Shown here: one piece after another, positions 18,101 through 25,453 of the stretch
Position numbering within the stretch: the first letter of the stretch is position 1
Layout of the letters: every line of letters begins with the position of its first letter
NCBI GenBank assembly: GCA_030149525.1
Contig: JASBRJ010000274.1
Coordinates: 19,855 to 83,854, forward strand
From: a bacterium
Lineage (GTDB): Bacteria > Vulcanimicrobiota > Xenobia > Xenobiales > JADMJV01
DNA: 64,000 bases
Reading direction: 5' to 3'
Made by a program: the position numbers and the translations under genes
Notes under the pieces: model-generated
What the model saw: only the letters and a program-made list of their open reading frames with translations
What the model was told of the DNA's origin: nothing
The model's database searches: none

Positions 18101-18601
18101 CTTCGGGCCAGAGTGGGGAAGTTGGCGCTGGCTCTGAGCGCCGAGGGGGTCAGAGTCGACTTTTATGAGCCTCCTTGGAACAGGCGTCGCATGGAGGCTG
18201 TTATCGAACTTGAGCCGTCGGAGGTGTCTCGGTTGAGGCAGTATATCGGTGCAGTTATCGATGATACGTTGGGGATGCTTGGGCCGATCACTCTGGGGGC
18301 CGGCTGTCGTAAAGCGGCCAATCGGCTGAACGACAATCGACCGGCCGACGGTGGAAGACACAACTGCACCACCTGGGTAACCCTGTCTCCTGTTTGTGAG
18401 GACGGACGAGACCTCGCTCAGTTGGTGGAGATGCCTGATTCCTGGACCTCTCATGACAATCCGGGATGGTGGTCCATGTTTCTCACCGGGGCTTCTCGAA
18501 GCGACCGGGTTCACACAGTGATCTACTGGACCGACTTGCCTTTAGGCGAAGACCCGACTCGACCGGGGGAACCGATCGAGTGGGATTTCAATCCGCATTA
18601 G
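15191..18601 (+). CDS. HAD hydrolase-amidoligase-like multidomain protein with internal duplication
   Basis: An 1136-residue protein. Residues 1-220 form a HAD phosphatase domain: ILWDMDGTLVDT with Asp30/Asp32, VIVTGR at 115-120, Lys145 and FVTDSPEE near 176. Residues about 235-530 resemble the amidoligase/carboxylate-amine ligase fold: AFGFEAEYEIE (241-251), GNIEVVSRPTEDL (323-335), LLQVTISAP (353-361) and AIEIRDAHRN (470-479). The C-terminal half holds two copies of one unit, starting near 666 (RLERLVSLWPEQ) and 897 (RRLEELVERWPGH), each continuing into a strand-helix pair (LVLLSAEGLSHSEKEA; VLVVALKGLDDDEFDA). Near the end, HNCTTW (1057-1062) looks like a Cys active-site segment. The start overlaps the previous TGA. 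HAD is secure, amidoligase is probable, the rest unknown. Confidence 0.78.
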   Translation: MSQGKATLEGIVRKLGALAQQGEPVAILWDMDGTLVDTRPRMLASVHTYGRTDVELTDVSPSWQETAHRLGLDPDRFRAVWQRVFWAYESFDADIENEEVAALARLAESLGIQTVIVTGRIEELRPVTARQLDRLGLKPTRVFLKSEMGDCTPSVKAKVITQLAQEGLTMGAFVTDSPEEIAAVTPEVLSHARDLECIFVELEGLSPQLREGVHRLTVPFRNGPRVAAKPAELAVGEGSLAFGFEAEYEIERADALLRLYDPLPEAGLSAGEWHGLTAVERAEWVYSQFPEPHSEEFDLPLKRNETNPLLDFLPSGLFVDSDGNIEVVSRPTEDLSLLWSQIERLENAVGPPLLQVTISAPGECLWEDPKALDGYLTFSHFLDILERMQIGVRQYSENPDREVLLPFLHPWLGPMTAGKHRFMRQYLEANCRGERLDEKWVRLVDRAFSSFKYITGSAYRPALAGKDRIAIEIRDAHRNKALLAQRVSRHAVSLMSGLEPYKPFAGTWAFDSETDYEKLSPRVREMLESVIPTRERPEIDFMYSDYDRIALQVYRNFAKPLKDYSDVEAALDDGGDSDRLAVARQAYVEKLGKLALEREEKSEEQICRELQGALARFAVESGLAERFQRFSERCLSRPSAREALNEVHRFLPLTRALPRTAWRGSLKSRLERLVSLWPEQVRVCSEASVVSRGGEEASRPLVLLSAEGLSHSEKEALRCDFVDAVASQTLGIRATDRGSLELRFGRFCYSPGGWSTEENEYRPFAVGAGMELVLCLSSLESYCMGRQLAAHRPCDEAARRVSASGWLRHLSMGLSGETLERALGLPQPESIETAIMVLERVVRCADSPRLGFVVQWTERSVEEWLARHGGAEKPVLRFEPSTIASGFPLSLKSEKPFSRRLEELVERWPGHARLVENVPFVFGKGTKPRRVLVVALKGLDDDEFDAFREDYLDIIGADTVSFPCRLRAEHLRARVGKLALALSAEGVRVDFYEPPWNRRRMEAVIELEPSEVSRLRQYIGAVIDDTLGMLGPITLGAGCRKAANRLNDNRPADGGRHNCTTWVTLSPVCEDGRDLAQLVEMPDSWTSHDNPGWWSMFLTGASRSDRVHTVIYWTDLPLGEDPTRPGEPIEWDFNPH

Positions 18602-19836
18602 CTTCTGCTGTGGGCTCTGGCTTGCATCTGGCGTACGAATTCCACTACGGCGTCGGAGGCTCGGTCCACTTCGATGTCCCGTTTCTCAGGGCCCGGTTGA
18701 AACGATTGGGCCGTTTCCATAACCAGGCCCACTTTGCCCAGGGAGTCCACGTAGCTTGCCAGTCCGCCACTCACGGGGTAGAGGCCGTTGTCGGGGAGCA
18801 GCTTGTAGTCCACACCTTCCATGGCGCCGTTCATGGCGTTACAGATGCTTTCGTATTCTTCCGGTTTGACATCGTGGGTGCCGCTTCCGGAAATGAGAAG
18901 CTGACCGAAGCTGTGGACGTCTAAGAGACCTAACGAATTTCGTTCTTGATCCAACAGATTCTTGATGACTTTCGCTTCGGGCTCCACCAGTGGGCCTTCG
19001 CCCCGATACATGTCGAGGTTGGGCTGATCGTTGGCTCCGAAGTCATCGAGATAGGAGCCTTTGCTGTCGCCTTTGATGCGATAGTAGTGGGGAAATTGGC
19101 GATTGAGATCTACGCCTGTCACTTCGCCCTGATCGTTTCGCATAGTGTTTTTGCGCCACAGGGGGTCGACCTCACGGGTGTAAACGTAGCCGTCGGGATT
19201 GACGTTGGGAAGCATCCAGATTTCCATGTCTTCCAGGGCGCCTTCGGCGTCTCCGGCCAGAAGTTTTTCACTGGCGGTGGCCACCACGTCGTTTGTGATC
19301 CATTCTCTGGCGTGGATGTTTCCGGTGACGATAACACTTGGCTTGTTCTTAGATTCTTCGCTGTGCACATCGTTGGAGAGGCGCATGGCGAGAATAGGGC
19401 GGCCTTCGGTGGACTGACCGATGTTCACCACATCGACTCTATCGGGGTTAGCCGCCGCAATGGAGTACATTCGGGAGTAGATGCCTTCAAGCGATGGGTA
19501 GTCGTCTTTGTAGACGGAGGGTTGGCCGATCATGTGTTGTCGGACCTGAAGGAGAAAGTCTTCTACGTTAGTTTTGTCGTCGGGGTCGTTAACGGCCCGT
19601 TTGCTGGCCTCGATCATCTCTTCTAGAGAGAGTTTCCCGTTCTTGTCGGTGTCGTAGTAAACGGCAAACTTCATGCCTTTGTTGAGAATGGGATAAACTT
19701 TGTCGCCCACGGTCATTTCGTAGGTGTCGAATTCGAAACGGGGGATATGGCCGATTTTGACCTTTTCGTCTTTGGCAGGTGCAGCTTTGTGAGTGGGAAG
19801 AGCAGCAGTTGGTTGATTTTGTGTCTTTACGACCAT
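18598..19836 (-). CDS. EF-hand-containing zinc carboxypeptidase (M14)
   Basis: A 412-residue metallopeptidase. Residues 62-73 form a canonical EF-hand loop (DTDKNGKLSLEE), so calcium may tune it. The M14 domain follows from about 110: zinc ligands His175 and Glu178 in NIHAREW, and His308 in LLDVHSFGQ; substrate carboxylate binding by Asn245-Arg246 in VDLNRQFP; and catalytic Glu374 in LVMETAQSF. All key residues are present, so it should be active on peptide C-termini. No cleavable signal peptide is evident, the N-terminus being Pro/Lys-rich. It converges on the 1136-residue operon gene with a 4-base overlap of the ends. A role in trimming a peptide product of that operon is possible but unproved. 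Confidence 0.92.
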   Translation of the reverse strand: MVVKTQNQPTAALPTHKAAPAKDEKVKIGHIPRFEFDTYEMTVGDKVYPILNKGMKFAVYYDTDKNGKLSLEEMIEASKRAVNDPDDKTNVEDFLLQVRQHMIGQPSVYKDDYPSLEGIYSRMYSIAAANPDRVDVVNIGQSTEGRPILAMRLSNDVHSEESKNKPSVIVTGNIHAREWITNDVVATASEKLLAGDAEGALEDMEIWMLPNVNPDGYVYTREVDPLWRKNTMRNDQGEVTGVDLNRQFPHYYRIKGDSKGSYLDDFGANDQPNLDMYRGEGPLVEPEAKVIKNLLDQERNSLGLLDVHSFGQLLISGSGTHDVKPEEYESICNAMNGAMEGVDYKLLPDNGLYPVSGGLASYVDSLGKVGLVMETAQSFQPGPEKRDIEVDRASDAVVEFVRQMQARAHSRS

Positions 19837-19895
19837 GAAATCAAACCTCGTCTGTTTTAGTTTCGGGGGCAGCCTAAATCGGGAGTGTTAAGGGA

Positions 19896-19905
19896 GTGTT
19901 AAAGA
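19896..19905. repeat. Target-site duplication, left copy
   Basis: GTGTTAAAGA directly precedes the left end of the IS element and is repeated exactly after its right end at 21456-21465. Ten bases is within the range made by IS4-family transposases. Confidence 0.85.
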
Positions 19906-21455
19906 CAATGCCCATGAAATTAGTTGATCCGGACATCTAGGTAAAGAGGGGACCTCTCTAGCATGTTGGTTTTGCGACAAACTAACCGAAGAAAGGTCCC
20001 CGAATCGACATGCAGCGCACTGGTCTAGAATTCCTTGGAGAGCTTACGAGCAAGTTTCTTACAAGGCTTATTGGAGACGGTATTTTAGATGAAGCTACCG
20101 ATACGATAGTTGATAATTGGCATAGTGAGAGAGAGGTGCGCTTTCGTTCCTGCCACGCTACCCCCAAATTGACGATTTGGCTTTTGCTACTAATGGCTCT
20201 TTACCGAGACCTCGGCATCTACAGCGTGTACCAGAAGCTCTTGTCGTTCATGTCCGCCGCTAGACCGGACTTCGAACTCAAGTCAGTCACTGCGGAAGCT
20301 CTCGTCAAGGCGAGGGCGAGACTGGGCTCCCAACCACTACAAGAACTCTTTATGAAACAGACTGGGGCAATGAGTGTCCCGAGCAGCTTCAAAGGCCATC
20401 GTCTATGGGCTTTGGATGGTTCAGAATTTACCCTTTCAGACACGCCTGAAAACGTTGCGGAGTTCGACCGTAGAGCGGACGCTTGCTACCCAAGCGCAAA
20501 GGCGGTTCTTCTGCTTGATGTCCATGGAAGAAGAGTTCGAAACTGTGCCTGGACGAGCTGGAGAAAGCACGAACTCAATTGCGCCTCAGCCGTTACTTCC
20601 AGTCTCGGCAAAGGAGACTTGCTCTTGCTAGATAGCGGCTACGCGTCTTTCAGGTTCTTTTGGGAACTGGTGCAGCAAAGGGGTGCATCTTTTGTTTGCA
20701 GAGTGACTTCGCAGTGGAACCCGGAAGTGGTCGAAGAGCTCTCGCTCGGCGACACCATTGTGAGAGTGAAAACGAACAAAAAAGACCGTGCAGAATTTTA
20801 TCGCCAGGGAATCAATCCTAATCGAGAAATGCTGTGCCGCCTTATCACATTTAAAGTCGGTTCGGGCGAAGTGATCCGGCTTCTAACAAACCTGACTGAT
20901 TCTCGGAAATACAAGAAGACAACACTCGCCAAGCTTTACCATAGGCGCTGGGAAATCGAAACCTCCTTCGACGAAATCAAGAATGATCTTTTCTCGGTAA
21001 GGAGAGGGAAGCAGCCCACTCACTTCCGCAGCAAAAGCCCGCAGGGAGTATATCAAGAAGCCTGGGCTCTCTTGATTTGTTACAACCTGGTCAGGGACTT
21101 GATGGTTGAAGCTGCAGAATCTACGAGAGTACAGCCTAGAGAGCTCAGTTTTACGAGAGCAACGGCACTGATTAATGAATTCATCCACTTCTCTGCTTGT
21201 CTTAAGCAGAAGCCCAAAATTGCCGCCCTCAGAGCCTCACTTGTTGAACGAATCGGTCTTTCAGTCATTGATAGACCGCAGCGACCTAGAAGCTGTTGTC
21301 GAAGGGTCAAAAAGAAGATGACAAGATTCCGGAGGAAACGTCCCGGTGACCCTACCGAAGAGCGGAAAATCAGTATCCGAATCCGCTTTCTTGATGTCGT
21401 ACTTGGAGTGAAGACTAAAGAGGTGACTCGCTATTGAATAATTTCACCAGCATTG
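19906..21455 (+). mobile_element. Complete IS4-family insertion sequence, 1550 bp
   Basis: The element starts CAATGCCCATGAAATTA and ends TAATTTCACCAGCATTG. The right end reversed gives CAATGCTGGTGAAATTA, so the terminal inverted repeats match at 14 of 17 positions. Both ends abut identical 10-base direct repeats, evidence of transposition into this site. One full-length transposase gene fills the element. It sits between the M14 carboxypeptidase gene and the MFS gene; the right duplication ends 5 bases before the MFS stop codon, so no gene is broken. The near-perfect ends and intact transposase suggest recent insertion. Confidence 0.92.
20010..21437 (+). CDS. IS4-family DDE transposase
   Basis: A 475-residue transposase. 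The first catalytic Asp lies in LWALDGSEF and the second in LLLLDSGYASF. The Glu lies in YHRRWEIETSFDEIK, which fits the IS4 signature Y-(2)-R-(3)-E-(6)-K exactly. A basic C-terminal tail (CCRRVKKKMTRFRRKR) probably contacts DNA. The length and lack of stops or frameshifts indicate an intact enzyme that can cut and paste the surrounding element. The ATG at 20010 lies about 100 bases inside the left end. Confidence 0.95.
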   Translation: MQRTGLEFLGELTSKFLTRLIGDGILDEATDTIVDNWHSEREVRFRSCHATPKLTIWLLLLMALYRDLGIYSVYQKLLSFMSAARPDFELKSVTAEALVKARARLGSQPLQELFMKQTGAMSVPSSFKGHRLWALDGSEFTLSDTPENVAEFDRRADACYPSAKAVLLLDVHGRRVRNCAWTSWRKHELNCASAVTSSLGKGDLLLLDSGYASFRFFWELVQQRGASFVCRVTSQWNPEVVEELSLGDTIVRVKTNKKDRAEFYRQGINPNREMLCRLITFKVGSGEVIRLLTNLTDSRKYKKTTLAKLYHRRWEIETSFDEIKNDLFSVRRGKQPTHFRSKSPQGVYQEAWALLICYNLVRDLMVEAAESTRVQPRELSFTRATALINEFIHFSACLKQKPKIAALRASLVERIGLSVIDRPQRPRSCCRRVKKKMTRFRRKRPGDPTEERKISIRIRFLDVVLGVKTKEVTRY

Positions 21456-21465
21456 GTGTTAAAGA
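21456..21465. repeat. Target-site duplication, right copy
   Basis: GTGTTAAAGA follows the right inverted repeat of the IS element directly and is identical to the copy at 19896-19905. Confidence 0.85.
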
Positions 21466-21470
21466 GGTGT

Positions 21471-22658
21471 CTAGGACCGGTCGAGCTTCAGGAAGGTGGA
21501 GAGGGCAGTGGCCAGGAGAAAAACATAAGTGAGGCTGAGGTGGACGGCTGTGTCCGCGCTCAAGAATCCGGCCGCAGCACTCACTACGCTGACGCCGAGA
21601 ATCATCAGTGAGCCCATCAGCGCGCTGGCGGTGCCTGCGGCGTCGGGGAAGATGCTGAGGACTCGGCCCCAGATATTGGGGAAGACGGTCCCGCCGATGA
21701 TGAAGAGGAGAAATGTGGGGATTATGAGGCTCCAGAAACCCAGGGGAGTGACCAGGGCTATCCCCAGCATTAGGAAGGCCAATGAAAGCATACTGATGAG
21801 GCCTGTGCGAATGATCTGGGCGCGAGGGAACGAGCGGACCCATCGTTTGTTGGAGAGGTTCCCCAAGAACCAGGCTAGACCCAGCCACAGAACCACCCGC
21901 CCGAACTCCGATGGCGTGAATCCCAGTCCTTTTTGAATCAAGAACGGGCCCAACACGTTGAATACGATCATCACCGAGTAGAGCAGGCCGAGAAGCGCCA
22001 CCGAAAGATAAAACTCGCGATGAAACAGAACTCGCCGGTAGGACGTTAAGACGGCTTTCGGCCTCAACGGCACTCGGTCCGGTGCCGTCTCCGGCCACCA
22101 CAAGAGGACCGCCAGAAAGAGCAGGCTTGAATAGAGAGTCAAGAACTGAAAGTTGGAGTTCCATCCGTAATACTCTTGCAGGTAGCCGCCCAGAACCGGA
22201 GACATCACCGGCCCCACCGACCAGGCGATGGTCATAGTGTTGGCCATCCGCATCCGCTCCTCACCCTCGAAGGCGTCGGTGAGCGAGGCTTTCGTCAGAA
22301 CCGCCGGTCCTGACACTCCGATCCCCTGAAGCACCCGGGCAAAGAGCAAGACTTCAAGTGTCTCCGCGCCGGAGGCGATCAACGAACCCAGCACAAAAAG
22401 CCCGGTCCCGAATATCAGTGGCAGGCGCCGCCCGAACGAATCGGCCAGGGTCCCGAACACAGGTTGAGCCAACCCGTAGGCCAGCAGATAGATCGGAATC
22501 GTCAACGACACAGCACTCTTGGTCACTCCAAGAGCTGTAGACATCGACGGAAGCGAAGGGATAAAAATATCGATCCCCGCTCCCGAAAGAGGCACTCCGA
22601 AAAGAATCAGGAGCTTTAATATCGTCTTCTGGGACTCGGTCATGTCAGAGTGTCTCAT
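21471..22658 (-). CDS. MFS drug-resistance transporter, Bcr/CflA type
   Basis: A 395-residue inner-membrane protein with twelve hydrophobic segments. Helix 1 carries the Bcr/CflA-like DIFIPSLPSM. The loop between helices 2 and 3 has the major-facilitator motif A, GTLADSFGRRLPLIFG. The motif in helix 4 reads ARVLQGIGVSGPAVL and helix 5 has the antiporter motif C (WSVGPVMSPVLGGYL). These features point to proton-driven efflux of a drug or metabolite. The start may be the Met at codon 1 or the one at codon 6 (MTESQKTILK). Its stop lies just beyond the IS target duplication. There is no adjacent regulator; a palindromic repeat element lies about 75 bases upstream. Confidence 0.92.
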   Translation of the reverse strand: MRHSDMTESQKTILKLLILFGVPLSGAGIDIFIPSLPSMSTALGVTKSAVSLTIPIYLLAYGLAQPVFGTLADSFGRRLPLIFGTGLFVLGSLIASGAETLEVLLFARVLQGIGVSGPAVLTKASLTDAFEGEERMRMANTMTIAWSVGPVMSPVLGGYLQEYYGWNSNFQFLTLYSSLLFLAVLLWWPETAPDRVPLRPKAVLTSYRRVLFHREFYLSVALLGLLYSVMIVFNVLGPFLIQKGLGFTPSEFGRVVLWLGLAWFLGNLSNKRWVRSFPRAQIIRTGLISMLSLAFLMLGIALVTPLGFWSLIIPTFLLFIIGGTVFPNIWGRVLSIFPDAAGTASALMGSLMILGVSVVSAAAGFLSADTAVHLSLTYVFLLATALSTFLKLDRS

Positions 22659-22731
22659 TCCATGCCGGGTCGGGGATTAAACTGTAAGTGGACTTTTGGG
22701 TTTAGATTTCGTCCAGGTGCTTTCGGGTTTG

Positions 22732-22895
22732 GAGTGCAGCTTCTTGGGAATTCGCCCCCACCCAGAATCCCGGATCATCTCGACTATGCTCACTTCGCCT
22801 CATTTACGTGTACCCGACACGCGCAATCGGACGAAGCAAGCATAGTCGAGCGCCCGAAATCCTGGGTGGGGGCGAATTCCCAAGAAGCTGCACTC
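22732..22895. repeat. 164-bp near-perfect palindromic element (hairpin/MITE-like)
   Basis: The outer 33 bases on each side are perfectly complementary (left begins GAGTGCAGCTTCTTGGGA, right ends AAGAAGCTGCACTC). Pairing then continues imperfectly through CTCGACTATGCT / AGCATAGTCGAG and CTTCG / CGAAG to a centre of CGTGT-ACCCG-ACACG at 22807-22821. As RNA or single-stranded DNA it would fold into one long hairpin. It encodes nothing and lies between the MFS gene and a hypothetical gene. No certain target duplication is visible. It may be a small non-autonomous mobile element or a dispersed palindromic repeat; other genomic copies would show which. Confidence 0.75.
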
Positions 22896-23139
22896 GTAAC
22901 TGTTTCAGGTTTTCGGTAAGCTCTTTGCCGAGAGGAGATTTGTTGAGGACTTCTCTTGCCAGGCTCGGGCTTTCTAGAAGACCCGGAAGCCCATCTGAGG
23001 TCCCCGAGCGGCTCTCTTATTTAGCCACGTTTAACGGGAGTAGCGAGAGTTGCTCGGCAGAATCGAGAAAGCGGTGGCCTCGGCCTGAAAGATAAGTTTG
23101 GGTGGTAACTTCGCCAAGGACCGCTCTCGCGGAGCGGCG
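22896..23139. other. Intergenic stretch without a gene
   Basis: I see no convincing gene here. A 95-residue open frame spans the palindromic element and is judged spurious. A hairpin, CCGCTC-tcgcg-GAGCGG (23121-23137), sits right against the stop of the next minus-strand gene; it lacks a T-run but could stabilise or end that transcript. Confidence 0.5.
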
Positions 23140-23715
23140 CTAGCGCACAGGCCAAAACCACGCCCGCCCATCGAGAGTCTCGAAGTCTCCCAGTCCGCCC
23201 TCCATGGCGTCCAGTGCGCTCTGAAATAGTCGTACGTCGCTGAGGGGGAGTTTCAAGACAAGCTCTCCTGACTTTTCCGCAAACCTCGGTCGTCTATCCA
23301 TAGTGAATCGCAGTCTGTGAAATGGAACGACCTTCGTGTCTCCCGTGAGCACGCTTTCTATTACTTTTCTTGTCGGTGATGAATGCTCGAGAATAAGGCT
23401 CTCGTCCTCGGAACAGATCAAGACATAGGATTCGAGCAACCGGCTACACTGCTGGCAACTCTGTGGTGTGGCCGAGAAGTTGTAACACGGAAAGTTGTCG
23501 TTGTCTGGAAAGCTCCAGGAAAAGAAATTCTCTAGGGCCTGCTGACATTTCGCATTTCGAGACACACGAAGTACATTTTCTGCCTCTGGAAGGGGATTTT
23601 TTAGACTAGTACCGGGTGTACTTGAGAAAAAATTCGCTTCCAGAGGCTGGAAATGGGCAACTGTGACGACGGAATGCTGAATGTCAACAGGCCCTAGTTG
23701 GATGACTTTACTCAT
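23140..23715 (-). CDS. Hypothetical protein
   Basis: A 191-residue protein I do not recognise. The middle contains several Cys residues, including CYNFSATPQSCQQC, a possible metal- or disulfide-forming cluster. The C-terminal 70 residues (RLRFTMDRRPRFAEKS, ending WFWPVR) look like a compact alpha/beta domain. There is no signal peptide or membrane helix. It lies 40 bases after the HNH-protein gene on the same strand and may be cotranscribed with it. The region has several signs of acquired DNA, so this could be an accessory gene. Confidence 0.6.
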   Translation of the reverse strand: MSKVIQLGPVDIQHSVVTVAHFQPLEANFFSSTPGTSLKNPLPEAENVLRVSRNAKCQQALENFFSWSFPDNDNFPCYNFSATPQSCQQCSRLLESYVLICSEDESLILEHSSPTRKVIESVLTGDTKVVPFHRLRFTMDRRPRFAEKSGELVLKLPLSDVRLFQSALDAMEGGLGDFETLDGRAWFWPVR

Positions 23716-23755
23716 TTTGGCTATGTCTGTGGGCTCACAGTCTCATCCTTCCCTG

Positions 23756-25363
23756 CTAAGAGGCAAACACCGACCAGTCAACACCGCATCTCGCTTTGTA
23801 GGAGTCCATTTCTCCGCCCGTCCAGCCAATTTCGTAGTCAAGCCATTCGGCGATATGCAGGTCAACCTGGCGGTCTAAGCGGTTCCCGAACTGGTCGAAG
23901 AAAAGCAATCTGCCGTCGGATTGGCGTTCGATTTTGAGAAGTCCGTCGTGGGTGTTCTTGTGGCAGGCGGAACACAGGCCTATGAGGTTCCCGGGCTCGG
24001 TCTTTCCGCCTTTGGAGTAGCTTTCCAGGTGATGGATGTGGAGCCAAATTCGATTGCAGCACCCAGGGGTGCTACAACACCAGCAGTCGCGGCGTAAGAT
24101 TTCTCTAGATTGGGCTTTGGTGGTGCTTCGGGCGTTGATGGTGAAGCGGACTCGGGTGCTTGCCCAAGGATTTTGGATAGGGTCAATTCGAACCCGGTGC
24201 GGGTCCAGTTGGGATATCAATTCTTCGTTTATTGAAGCTATACCGAGAGCCTCGGCCAGTAATTCGGCGGCGCTGCCGGATTGGACCCGGTGCGGGTTCG
24301 TTGGAGAGATGAGCTTTCCATCCCCCCCTTCACCCAAGGCCTCGGCCAGAAATTTTGCAGCCTGGTCAGGCTCGACCCGGTGCGGGTTCACCTGAGAGAT
24401 AAATCCTTCATTGATTGAGTTGGTGCCGTGGACTTTGCCAAGCATTAGGGCAGCGAGTTCGGTTTGAACCCGGTGCGGGTCCATCCCAGCGATGAGCCCT
24501 TCATTGAACTCTACCCCCAAGGCCTGCGCCAAAAGTTCATTAGCGTGCCCCGACTGAACCCGGCGCGGGTCCAACTCAAAGCACTCAGGAACATCATCAT
24601 CATCATCAGCCTCAATAAGCCCCATCTCCACAGCAGTTTCCCGAGCTTCGGCCACCACAGGAATGAGTCGAGCCCGCTCCGCCTGGAGATCCTTATCGGC
24701 CTCCTCAAGGACCTTGGCCTTCGACTCTTCGTCGAGCGGATGATTGGCCTGATACGAAGTGAGAAGTTCTTTCATGAACTCAGCATGAGTCATGGCTTTA
24801 TCCTGTTTCAAAGAGAACGCTCGCTTGGCAGCATCGTACAGAACACTTGTCTCCGGGTCGAAGGGACATTGAAAGTAGGACCGATAGGCGGTCTCCTCCA
24901 GGTCCACTTCGCCCGGCACGGCTCCAGGTGGAGTCTTACTCACCAACGCCTGAATCTGCTTGTCATTGTAACGTCCGGCAAGCTGCAACCAATATGCCTC
25001 GGTTTCCTCAACGGCAACCCGAACAATCTCTCTCAATTTGCCCCAGGCAATCCGCCCCTCTTCCGCCGCCAACGATAACTCCGGCAAGAGAACCAACGCC
25101 CGAGCTACCCGCTTGAACTCATTGGCCTCCCATTTCTCCATCCCCAACTTTGCCACGGCATAATGAGTGGAAGACGAACATCCAAACTTCTTAAAGTCGC
25201 CGGTCTCTTGAATCGCCAAAAGGCAACGACCCAGGGTAAGACGACTGGAAGTCAACGTTCCCACGGCTCTCAAGGCGAGTTGATGACGCACCCGTTCGCC
25301 CATGGAAATCAGCTCGGCAAGTCGGAATCTTTTGGGGTCTATGGATAAGGGTCTCAGGCTCAA
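23756..25363 (-). CDS. HNH endonuclease-like protein with DUF222-like helical domain and five ~30-residue repeats
   Basis: About 535 residues from a TTG at 25363, chosen because AAGGAG precedes it by 6 bases; the open frame runs on to 25453 without a better ribosome site. The N-terminal 240 residues are helical and resemble the DUF222 domain often fused to HNH nucleases (GRIAWGKLREIVRVAVEE). Residues about 264-395 hold five repeats starting DPRRV or (D/N)PHRV and containing a variant of AAELLAEALG. The C-terminal HNH domain (about 427-472) has a CWCC/CC zinc pair set, WLHIHHL, the central Asn of PGNLIGL and CSACHKNTH. Such genes are often mobile or selfish. The repeat array between the domains is unusual. 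The HNH site looks complete, so cleavage is plausible. Confidence 0.85.
   Translation of the reverse strand: MSLRPLSIDPKRFRLAELISMGERVRHQLALRAVGTLTSSRLTLGRCLLAIQETGDFKKFGCSSSTHYAVAKLGMEKWEANEFKRVARALVLLPELSLAAEEGRIAWGKLREIVRVAVEETEAYWLQLAGRYNDKQIQALVSKTPPGAVPGEVDLEETAYRSYFQCPFDPETSVLYDAAKRAFSLKQDKAMTHAEFMKELLTSYQANHPLDEESKAKVLEEADKDLQAERARLIPVVAEARETAVEMGLIEADDDDDVPECFELDPRRVQSGHANELLAQALGVEFNEGLIAGMDPHRVQTELAALMLGKVHGTNSINEGFISQVNPHRVEPDQAAKFLAEALGEGGDGKLISPTNPHRVQSGSAAELLAEALGIASINEELISQLDPHRVRIDPIQNPWASTRVRFTINARSTTKAQSREILRRDCWCCSTPGCCNRIWLHIHHLESYSKGGKTEPGNLIGLCSACHKNTHDGLLKIERQSDGRLLFFDQFGNRLDRQVDLHIAEWLDYEIGWTGGEMDSYKARCGVDWSVFAS
24185..24572 (-). repeat. Five in-frame ~90-bp repeats with palindromic core inside the HNH gene
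   Basis: The core ACCCGGTGCGGGT (one copy has GGCGCGGGT) recurs near 24191, 24286, 24375, 24467 and 24557, at 90-94-base spacing. Each core is itself palindromic (ACCCG/CGGGT) and encodes the DPHRV start of a protein repeat on the minus strand. The flanks have diverged more than the core. Confidence 0.8.
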
Positions 25364-25453
25364 ATTCGGCTCCTTTGAAGAAGGTTTTATATGACGTAAG
25401 AACGGCTTCATAAAACCAGTTTTGTCAACTGTAACACCTTCGACGGAGCCCAC

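Noticed and set aside
22808..23095. 95-codon frame starting inside the palindromic element
   Set aside because: Half of it is the repeat itself; low-complexity Ser/Arg/Pro composition and no ribosome site.
24185..24572. Regular 90-base repeats, possible CRISPR array
   Set aside because: Period is too long, the repeats are in frame in an HNH gene, the intervening parts are similar to each other rather than unique spacers, and no cas gene is near.
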